Below, in pieces: positions 35,101 to 47,200 of a stretch of 64,000 bases of DNA (positions are counted from its first letter, which is position 1; each line of letters opens with the position of its first letter). The notes below the pieces were generated by a model, which worked only from the letters and a program-made list of their open reading frames with translations, was not told the DNA's origin and did no database searches. This stretch comes from Athripsodes cinereus (taxonomy: Eukaryota; Arthropoda; Insecta; Trichoptera; Leptoceridae): assembly GCA_947579605.1 (NCBI GenBank), contig OX388320.1:1302001-1366000 (forward strand), read 5' to 3'. A program made the position numbers and the translations under genes.

Positions 35101-38100
35101 CGGTGGATCCAGGAAATCTTCCAAAAAAAAAAGATACTTTTGCAAGATTTTCAACGTAACGAATCAGATTTGTAAAAAATGTCGTCCAGCGAAAAAAAAA
35201 TTAAATCTTGATAAATGCACTCAGTCATAAGAGTTCTCATGAATCTACCGATGACATTATCAAAACCTAATTACCTTCAAATATATCATAAAGTATCTAT
35301 ATAATAAAAAAAATATATAACTTATCTAAGTTGCTTTGAAGTTATAGGTACAAAAAAGTGTATTATTTTGACTAATTTTTGTTAATAATAATATGTCAAT
35401 CGAAATACGACCTTGTCACATTGACAAATGTACGTATTGAATACATACAAATTGGTAATTTTTGGTTGAATGGTTTGCTCGCATGAATATATTGTGCTTG
35501 TTGTCTGTGTCATTTTGTTTGCTCAGTAATATTGGCAATATATGCCAAAAAATGCTTTTATATCATCTCCGCGTATCCCATTATATATAAATATACATGA
35601 AAAACATTTTAAATCACTGATAATTTTTAAAATCACTCGCGAAATAAAACTTAAGTAGCAGATATTAACTTTGTTCTTTTTAACCTTTATATTTGTGACA
35701 TTGATGATAAATAAAATATTACTCATCTAAATAAATTAACAGCGATAATATAAATATCTTTTCAAATAAAATAAAAATTTATTATTATTTTGTTTTGTGT
35801 TACTGTTGAGTAAGACTAACGCACGACCGGTTTCGCGGACTCCGAGTTCGCATCATCAGGTGCTGATCTATACTGAATAAAACAAAAACAAATACAAAAG
35901 TTCGTTAGGATTTACAGTGAGGGTGTAGAGGTAGGCGGGGTCGTGATGGTTTCAGGCGTGGAGTTCTTGGAATATGAGATGGGGAATAGTTGTAGTAAGG
36001 GAGACGAATTCGGAAGATTATTCCGAATAATCTTCCGAATTCGTCTCCCCTAAACACCTGTTTAGAATTACTTTAATGAAAACAATGTCAATCCAAATCA
36101 ATTCTGTATAATGTGTGATTCAGATATTCGATATATGTTTTTTAATTAATCTCTATTATTTGAAATTTTTTATATAATTTTTTTTTATATCAATTTTTTA
36201 TTGACTTATGAATTTTAAATAATTGACTTTTTACTATATTTGACATTTTTATACCACTTTGATTTCCCTTTGTAATGTCTTGACCAATTTTTTTAACAAT
36301 TTTGTATCTTATTTTATAAATATAACATGATTAATGTTATTTTTGTAAATAAATAAATAAATATGTATACACTGAATTATTCTAACGTGTGACTTTGGCT
36401 ATCATAGTGACATTTTTAGCACAACAAAATTAAGTAGCAGTATTGTTCCTTTTGACATACTATATTCACATAAACAGCTGTTCTTGTTATTTCACCACAT
36501 ATTATATGAAATGTATTTCACACATCACAGATAGAAACAATATAACATTTCATCGATTCTGCCCTATTATTTGTTCACAACAATTCTACAGAAATCGATA
36601 AATATTTCAAAAGGTTCATAAATGTGTACGTACTAGTAGGTACTTTTTTATGCTCTTTGTACACTTTTCATAGTCAAGAAAGGAGATAATGATTCCGGTA
36701 AACAAATAATTTTTATTTAAATGGAACTTTTAGTGACATAAACCCTACATAAGTTAGCCTTTTTTATTTTACTTTTATAATTAATATATTATATTAAGAT
36801 ATTAGAAATTGAGCACGAGAAACTGTAAGTTTTAAGTTATTAAAAGTATTTAGTTTCAAGGAAAAAATAATTACCTTTATTCATTCATTCATACCATCAC
36901 GGTTTTTCCCACTGATGGGGTAGCCAGCAGACCGACTACACGCAACAAACAGTTGTTTTACGAATACTCCCCTCTATACAGGACTCTCGAAAGCTAAGAG
37001 GAATGAGTAGGAAACCTTTTTTTTAGCGTGTACTCTTCGGGACAATTTTATTTTCCACACCTGAGTTCTCTTTAAACTATTGTAAATGTCATACTTATAT
37101 AATTTTAGTATTTTTATTATACTTGCTATATTTTTTTCACTTTACTGATTTCCTCAGTGAAGCTAGGTTCTACGCTAGTATCTACATGAAATAAACGTAA
37201 TAAGAGCCAATGGTAGCTGTATGCAAACAACAATAACCCATTGTTTTTTTGCGTTCGAATGAGTTGTTCATGGGTTCACACCATATTGCATATTGCACAG
37301 TACCTACTACAACCTATACTACATAACAATATATCATGTGATATATTGTATGAACTCAGTACCAAACTATGACATGCTATTTAAGTACTACAGGTAGTAC
37401 AAATAATATGGTAATATTATTTTCATGTTTGTTCGAAATAAAAGGAAATATAATGTATGTGCTAACGATTGTACAATTATGTATAATAAGTAAGTACCAT
37501 AAACAAAATACGATAAGAATTGGTTTTCCATTACTTTCTGTAAGTTTTTGAGTGATCTGCAAGAGTATTTCCCTTTACTTAAATCAAGATATATAATATA
37601 GGTACTTTATAATATTTTCTCCTCAATCAATGGACACAAATTTTTCCAGAACACAAAAATATCTCTTGAAATCTTACAAAAAATTTCATAATAACTTCTG
37701 AATTATTAATGAAAATATCATTTAAATTAATAAATACACGATAAATGAAAATATCGTTGATTTTTTCAAAGATAACATATTTTATAAGGTTAAAAAAATC
37801 AAGTAAATTGGTGTCCTAATAGATTTCATCTGTCATGCCATTCAACATTCAATTAAACTATCTCATAAAATTAAAATCGGAAATTCTCACCATATTTACA
37901 TATAAATATTCAAATCGAATGTAGGCCTATTTTATTCAATAAAATGTCAAAACAAATGCTCTACATAATGCAGATTATCATTTGCAATGCAATGCAATAA
38001 AAAATAATTAATATTTACTGGGAAATTCTAAGTACTGTCAATCTGAAAAATTTCCCGGCCATATAATTTAAATCTAGTATTGCCAAGCATAATATTTAAT

Positions 38101-40551
38101 AACATACAACAAAACAGCTCTCATAACAAACAAGTATAATAAATTGATCTAAGTAGGTATATAATATTAATAATATACACATTATACTGCATTTAGTTAT
38201 ATGTACTAGACTTATATTATTACTGATGAAAGATTTATAACTACCTAATATTAATTGAAAATAGCAAGTAACGTTATGTATTTCCAATCGGATATTGGTA
38301 ACATTTCCACATTTTCCAATAATCACTCATTTGCATTATGCATGGTTACCTAACTGAACGACAGTCTCCTTCCTATAGATATTTCAATATAAGAAATTAG
38401 AAATAAGTGTTCATTATTAATAAATATAAAAAAAAATTAGTCTTTATAGGAATGTACCTGTAGGTTTTATACTTCCGATAGCAATCCATTTATATTCAAT
38501 CGATATTTTTTGTAACTTAAATTTCATTCATAAATATATAATTTCTTTTACTACTACTAATACTACTACATCACGGCACATCCAACAAGTAGACAAGATG
38601 CATTCAATAAACATGCAAGCCGTTCTTTCCGTGCCAGCAAAAAAATAAGACATTCAGGATGGTTGGCAAACCTTATCGCTGAATCTAAGATGTAAAATTA
38701 CTTTATTTTTAGAACACAAACCTTTTTAAAGACACTTGAAAATTTACGAAAAAGAGTGGGAGTCCAATTCTTTGTTGAGTCGAGTTGAGTTGTCCACGGA
38801 TTATTTTGTCAGAAATTTTATTTTCGTTTTTTATTAATTATTTTTTGCTTTCTAAATACTTAATGATCTTTCCAATTTTTCTTCTTTTCCAATTTTAGTA
38901 AAAAGTGCATGAAAACATGCAGAGATTTTTTTTTGACATAAAACCTTTACAAATAACTCATCTCCTAATGTCAATCACTACTTACAAATACTTCCATACT
39001 AGATGATTGTTCCAGCTAAATAGATAATTAAGCATTAGTCATTTGACCTTACACTCGTATAATAATTCTCATTAAATATAGGTACAATAATATTATTCAA
39101 TGCAGAAAACAATGCTTTATGGAATTGAGACTCGCTTGAATAACATTACAATCATAATAAAAAAGAATTTAATTATTTTTGTTTAAAACTATAATTATTA
39201 GAAAAAAAAAGATTATTACTACAATTATTACCTAAATACTTATAATTAAAAATACCTTTTGAAGGTTGTATTATGCTAAGTTCGAGACAGTACCTTAATA
39301 AATTATTTAAACATAATATTAACACTTTATAAGGAATTTCCTTTGTACCAATTTCAAGACATCACAATGATGAATTATTGACTTTACTTTGAGAAACTGT
39401 GAATAGCAAGAATAATAATAATATATAATTGTTTCTCATCATTGATTTGTGAGAATTTCAAAGATTTTATCATTTTAATTACGAGTCGATTACTCGTTAA
39501 TTTTCTACGAATTACAATAATTGATTATTGATTAAATTATTTATAAAACAATGTTGTCATATTTTTTTATGTAAATGATCAATTATTTATTAATTACTTG
39601 ATTATCAATAAAAGAAATAATTAGAAAGTAGAAAGATTCATTTTTCAATAAAAGGTATCAGAATTATAAATTGTCCTTTAGTAGATAGCTATGAAAAAAT
39701 CAATATAGAAACACTTTGGCAATTAAAATAATTTTTTTATTACTTAAGAGGGTACAAGATACTTCCATCAAGAAAAAATCGAGCTTTTTTCCTTTTTGTT
39801 ACAATCTATATTTATTTATTTATTTTATAAAATAAACGGCTATAAGCCTTTAACAAAAAATTATATAATTTACATATAAATATTTTATTTTATCATATTT
39901 TCATTTTTAATTAATTTATTTATTATTTGTTCATTGTGATTTTTTTTTTTGGATATAATGATAGTTTATTGATTGTATATTGTTTATTATTTTTATTCGC
40001 AGCACGCCTAGATACAGGTTAACCTAGTGAGGCTGCTGCAACTTAATTGTAACCATGTTAAGAAAAAATGTATGTTGATATTTTGTATTTATGCGCAATA
40101 AAAGAATTTCTATTCTATTCTATTCTATATAAAAATATAAAAAAGTAAACATACAACCAAGAACCCATTACATATGATAAGTAGCGATTAATTGTACAGC
40201 AAGTCTAAATATTAGCTTAAATTTAAAGATTTTAAAGATTAAATTTAAAGAGAAAAATGTTACATTTCATTGAAACTTTTTACATAATCGTACCTACATA
40301 TATTCAATTTTAAATAGTAGGTACTTAAACCGACATAGACAATATTTTAACAAATTTATAAGTTGATGAAAAAAATAATGTTTTTATAAGGAGTTCGTCG
40401 GTAGCCTGGAGGTAGAGTCTCGGCCTCTTGAACAAGGGGTCCGTGGTTCGATCCCAGGTGCTGGCAAACTCCCCTTTCACGACACAAGCATTTAGCTTAC
40501 TGTGGAAGGTGTATAAAGTTGTATTTGGGTTTATAACAAAACCCAGATATA

Positions 40552-40615
<64 letters not shown>

Positions 40616-43600
40616 TTCCGATAATTTGTAAGGCTCTCTTTAAAAAATAATTAACTCATTATTCAATTGACAAAAAAATTGCTCTGAATGAAGGAAACTT
40701 ATTTCCATCCTGTTTTCTTGAGAATAGAGTTGAAGGGTAAATGGAAAAGAACACTAGCAATTCAATTGATACCAAAATTTACTACCTCGGTGCAAAGTTT
40801 ATCTCAATATCAACAGTTAGCCTAATAACTTTTCCTACAACAAACAGATCACGACATTATTATTGTTTTGAGATAATATTTCTCAATATTTAATTACAGC
40901 AATTATAAAAACCAGTTTCACTACAAGTTTTTTTATACTGTAATCAAATTACTAGTACTGTATAATTATATTGTAATGTCAATGACTTCCTTCAATTTTT
41001 ACAGATCATGCAGTCGTTAGCCCAATCAGCTACTCTAAATACGGATATGGTGGCTTGGGAGGATACTACGGAGGACTCGGACACGGTAAGAATATTTCCA
41101 GTTTTTTGAAAATTTCCTTGATACAATATATTTTTGACAAGATTAGACTATTTCATGATGTAATTCTAATAGTTAATTTTTAGTCCAGAGGTTAGTAAAG
41201 CTGAAAGATATCTAAATACAACGATAAAGTAGCTATCTCTAAATTATGTTCTAAATTTCTAAACCTTTTGCTAAGTCAAATAACGGAACTAACGTAAAGC
41301 GATGAATCACACTAGTAACGTTCTTGCCTTTGAATCACGAGGTCCCGGGTTCGTTTCCCGGCCAGGGCAGATAGAAGAATGACCTTTTTCAAATTATGCT
41401 GGGTCTGGGTGTTACATGTATTTGTGTTTAGTGCATTGTATATATCAGGGGTGGCCAACTTGATTAGATCCAAGATCTACTGTTTACTGAGGAAGCCCTG
41501 TGCGATCTATCAATTATTTTATTTATTTATTTATATTTATACATCTTCTTGTACATACTATAAACAAATATAACTGTACACTGGCGGGCTTATTGCCACT
41601 AGGCAATTTCTTCCAACCAACCAGAATTACATACATCTTGAAATTTTAAATGAAACAGCATAGTTCAGTACACAATTAAGTAGTATTTTTATTTTATTAA
41701 GAGGGAAAACATAAAACTGAAAATGATTCTTAGTAACTACTTATGTAACGTTGCGCAGTCTGTTCTACGTATTTATGTATGTTTATATTTTTTGCTTTGC
41801 CACGATCGACTGGATTAATTATCGCGATCGACCGGTCGATCGCGATCGACCGGTTGGCCACCCCTGGTATATATTATGTGTATCGCGTTAGTACCCATAA
41901 TACAGGATTCAATCTGAGTTTGGGACTAGCTCGATGTGTGAATTATCTATGCATGTTATGTTAAATTGTGTTATAAGAACTAATAAGAAATAATAATCTC
42001 TCATTGCGAGATAAAAAATACTATGGAATACCATAAATAAATAAATAAATAATCAGTGACGACCGGTGTGGCGCGGAGGCTAACGCACTTGCCTTTGAGT
42101 CACGAGGTCCCGGGTTCGATTCCCGGCCAGGGCAAAATGAAGAATGAACTTTTTCAGATTGTCCTGGGTCTGGTTGTTACATTTGTATATGTGTTTAATG
42201 CATTGTATATGTGAATCGCCGTGTTAGTACCCAAAATACAAGATTCATATCTTAGTTTGGGACTAGCTCGGTCTGTGTGAATTGTCTATGCATGTTATGT
42301 TAAATTGTGTTATAAGAACTAATAAAAAATAATAATCTCTTATTGTGAGATAAAAAATACTATGGAATACCATAAATAAATAAATAAATAATCAGTTTCT
42401 TGTGAAGTATGTAAAATCAAAGATATTTTAGTAACCGACATTAAGGCGATGCGTGATTCATTGTCATTCAAAAAGAATATAATTTATTTGCCACAATAAA
42501 GGCAATGACTGTGTTTTGTACACTCAAACCAAACAATAGTTTCTTTACGCTTATAAAAATAAATATACGTGCATTACCTATTTCTCGCGGTTGTTTTTCA
42601 GATAGCTTATTAACAAATACTTGACATTTTTTATATACTAATATAACATAAATATTTTATAATAGATAAGTAAATAAAATTAATTATTCTTTTTCTGCGA
42701 TATTAATTTCAATTAAATATGCATCATTGAACACCGATAAAAAAAATCAACCTTGTAACAATGCGAAAAATTGTGTGTTTAATAAATATGTAAATTAAAG
42801 ACATTTCCATACACGGTTTCTGTTTGAATGCACAAGCATATTGTTTTAGCAATAAATAATATTTAAATGTATTTTATTAATAAATTAAAAATTTGTTTTA
42901 TTAAACATATTCTAGTTTATATAATATGTCAAACTATATTCTTTAAAATAAGTATATATTTTTTTACACAAGTAATATTTCTAATGGTTTAATTTTCACA
43001 ATATTGAATAAATTTGAAACTACAAGCAGATCAATTATTTATCTGAGGAGTTTTTGGGTATGCATTATGATTTAAAAGAGAAATTGTTTTAAAAAAGGTT
43101 AGAATGAAGGAAAAATAATGGAAAGTGAATAAAAACAATAAGGAATACTTAGATTAAATAATATTTCAACGGTAGTTATTTAGGTTAAAACAAAATGCAC
43201 AGAAGGCGAGCTTATTTGCATTTAATGTTATATAATTAGACAATGGAAACCAACTAATCTCAGACCGACGCTTCTAGTATGCTGGATTATCTGAATAAAA
43301 AGCTCTGTATAAAACAACCCGGAAAGCGTTTTTTTATTATATTATATAGGCAAGTAAATAATATTATATATACAAATATTACATTACGGCAGACCCAAAT
43401 AATACAACTGGTAAAATAATTTGACGGTTGAACGCCAAAAAATAACGATGTGTTACATTTTATATTGCCTTGTCAAAGATATGACACCCATTATTGTCAT
43501 GTGATGAAATTATTATTGTCATGGGGTATTGCATAATGCATGTCATCAATTTATTAATACTATTACGATTACATAATGTGTCACCATAATATTATATTAC

Positions 43601-44207
43601 TATGATTTGCAAGTTGTGTGAAATGAAGACATCTATCTCGAAGAATATTTTTTTAAATTGGATCGCGTAATCTTTATAACTTATTATTGGTGTTTTATTA
43701 TTTTTGTAATTGGTTCGGCATTGTGACTTTGATAATAATTTATTTTGATTATTGCGTCATCGTAGTGTTTTTGATGTATTAGAAATTATTTGAATAGAAG
43801 TAAACAAGAGTTGGAATTAATATAAAACAATAATTGATTGTGCAATTCAATTAATATGCACGGCATGTAACATAAAGTTTTGTTATAACAAAAAAAAAAA
43901 TTCGATCGTTCTGATCTTTGTTTTCCGTTTGATCTTAATGTGTAACAAACACTTTGAAAATATGATTTTGGGTACATAAGCAGTCGATAAATGATGATTT
44001 TCATTAATCAAAACACCCTGATTATAGTTGAAATGCTTGTATCGTGAATACGGGGTAGATTAGCGGTGCGTTTTAAAACCGTAAGCCGACATGTTTCTGA
44101 ATGTTTAAAAATGTATTTACATCTTTTAAAAACTATGGTTAATTATTCATTTCTAAATGAAGGATATTATTAAAAAGAAAGAAAATCTAAAAGAAGAAGG
44201 TGTTATT

Positions 44208-44242
<35 letters not shown>

Positions 44243-47200
44243 GACAATTCACACAGACAGAGCTAGTCCCAAACTAAGATATGAATCTTGTATTATGGGT
44301 ACTAACACGGCGATACACATATACGATGCACTAAACACATATACATGTAACACCCAGACCCAGGACAATCTGAAAAAGGTCATTCTTCATTTTGCCCTGG
44401 CCGGGAATCGAACCCGGGACCTCGTGACTCAAAGGCAAGTGCGTTAGCCTCCGCGCCACACCGGTCGTCTTTCATATTTCATTCCATGTATCGCCGGAAG
44501 GTCAAAAATATTTATATTTTAATAATATATTGTAACTATTTATATACCCATTTAAGATAACTTTTAGAATGGGAGGAAAAATAGACGTTAAAGCACCCCA
44601 CGAAATATTTTCACTATGGTATCTTCATGATAGACGTGTTGACCCTTTCGACACCAACATCGTAAAATAATAATAGTTAAGTTAACACTGCTTAAAATAT
44701 ACAGAGTCGTCAACCGTAAACTAATATACACTAGCTTACGTAATAATCATAACATTGTATTTTTTATACGGCTATGTAATCAAAAGAAAATATTATTTAC
44801 TACTACTACTACTACTATACCATCACGGCATATCCCACAAGTGGGGTAGCCAGCAGACCAACTGCATGTAAGAAACATGCAAGCTGTCCTCTCCGTGCCA
44901 ATATAAAATCAAGACATTCAGGATGGGTGGCAAACCTCATCGCTGAATTTAAGATGTCTTAATTTTTTCGAACACCTGCCTTTTACAGGAAATATTATTT
45001 AATAGTCACTATATTTATAACTAGCTTTTAACTCGGTTAATTCAAGAAATAAACAACAAAAAAATAGACAAAAGTCGGTATCAATATCAAGATACTTCCT
45101 GAAAAAAAGTGAAATAAGCGGCAAAATATAAAATAAAATTGACACCCGTGAGAATGATTTTTTTTACCCAAGAAAAAGCTTTGGACATCAAAATGACGGT
45201 TGGTACCTAATTGAATATTTCTCAATATCCTGTTATGTTCACAAATCGTTAATGTCTTTGTCAATAAATAAGAAGAGAGAGCTCCATAGAGTTCTCTCAA
45301 GAAGAAGGTTCTCCTTTTCGAGCAGGTTTTTTAAAACTAAACATCTTTTATTCAACTATTTTTTTTTATTTTCTTTCACAAACAAACAGTCATAACACAA
45401 ATGACAATACACAGACAAATCAATTACAATTAATAAACCAGCAAAGTTTGTAAAATTATTTTGTATAGTATAATGCAACATTAACATTTTGTAGTAATCA
45501 CGAGAAAAAAAAACAGATATTTCAAGCAAAAAAAGAAAGCTTCAAGCACATGCAATATGAGCTATGAGCTATATCTCTTATTTTTTATTGACTAGAAAAG
45601 ATGGATTATGTTTGTTATATGCACTTGTTCTAATGGCCATATTGCATTTATTTGAGTCATGCCATAATTCTATCGACAAATAAATAATGTATATATAAAT
45701 TATTATCCGAAAACAACGATCGTTTTCAAAGAAATTATGAGTTTCTCAGTTGCTTATTTATTTATTTATTCTCTACACTAAAGTGATTTCAACAATTTTA
45801 TAGAGAAACACATCAAAATAAAAAAAAAAAAATATATACCTACCTGCAGAGGTCGAGTGTTTCGCTTATCTACTAAATGTATTAAAGATATAGACAAATC
45901 AACAAACAAACATGAGTATATTTATACATATTAACATTAATTTATTCATTGTATTTTAGTATCTCCCACAAGTGGGGTAGCCAGATCACTAGTTGCATGT
46001 AATAAACGTGCAAATCGCTCTCTCAGAGTTAACAAAATAATAAAAACTACATAAACGGACAAAAATATGAATGTGTAAAAAATAATAATAATAATGGTAT
46101 AATAATTAATAAATCCGGCACTTGGGACAATAATCATAGTAATAATTTCCATAGTTTTATGACATAGTATATAAAGTTACTAGTATTTGATCACCACGCA
46201 CGCAGCCGTCTGTAAGATATTTGGTTGAGATTGTAACGAAACGAGGTTAGGTTTATTATGGTCTGCAATTGCGAGGAAACGGGGCCGTATTCAGAGCATA
46301 ATTTATTAAATAAAATTGCCGAGGTTTTTAAAAAAACCTTTTTTAAACTTGCACAGTTCTTTAATAGGTATTTGATTTATATTTCTATTACGCAAAATTA
46401 TATAATAAGAACTTTGAAACACACAAACGTTTGGGAACAATTTCATTTTCTTTTTACTCTCTCCAGTCCATCAGTAATATTAAGCCAGTATTGGCATCTC
46501 CAACCCTACACGTCAGTGGGCGGTGGACCCGGCTAACGTAGCAGATCTCACCTTGAGACCCACCCATCAACGAATACCTTAAAATGTGCAGCGTTCATGA
46601 GTGGGACAACAGATGGGTCAAGGAGTGTTGACAGTCATACACAGAATCATTTTCTCTCTTGCATCCATCATCAAAGGACATTCCCAAAGGATATGTTCCG
46701 CATAAAACTGTCTATAGATGATATCTTGAAAATACTTGTAGGTATATGTTTTTTTTAAAAACCTCGGTTAGCGTAATTTTTATTTATCTACAACAAATGA
46801 AAAAAAGTTTGTACGACATGACAAGTAATAAAACGAAATAATAGCTCAATATATTTTGACTTCAAATCCGGATTCATCTTCCAAAAAAAAAAAATTGTAA
46901 ATAGAAAATTTATCTTACACCGGCCCTGTTTGTGACGCGTTACGCTTAAATTAACAAGAAAATAGAAAACGACTGTTTTCTTTCAGGGGCAATGTGAAGG
47001 TTAAACATTATTGTAACACGAGTATACACGTCATCACTGTAATAAGCAGCGTTGTATATTGATGTAACAATTCATAACTCTATACATTATTGCATAACTA
47101 GAACGGTTTTGGTAGAATGAAGGTAGTGTAGGTGTTAACAGCTTGTTTATGAGTTTTTGTAAATTTTCACTTGTTTAACAAAAGACAGGTGTGCGTAAAA

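Larger units (their letters stand above)
34091..41004 (+). other. Intron 2 of the cuticle gene
   Basis: A 6.9-kb phase-1 intron. It holds an antisense hammerhead-bearing element (35.76-36.05 kb), three family A pieces, a LINE tail with (TTCTA)n (39.94-40.13 kb) and a full SINE B with a 56-A tail. The rest is AT-rich with no coding signal that I can see. Confidence 0.8.
41300..42050 (+). mobile_element. SINE C, older copy split by a hAT-like MITE
   Basis: Head with a diverged start, B-box region GGGTTCGTTTCC, body to 41445, MITE 41446-41866, then the rest of the body from 41867 and an (AAAT)n tail. Confidence 0.8.

Noticed and set aside
38218..38240. CTGATGAAAG
   Set aside because: No room for stem II between the box and GAAA.
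42058..42135. Functional tRNA gene
   Set aside because: The tRNA-like head with perfect B box continues into a repeated body and tail seen in two other copies, so it is a SINE.
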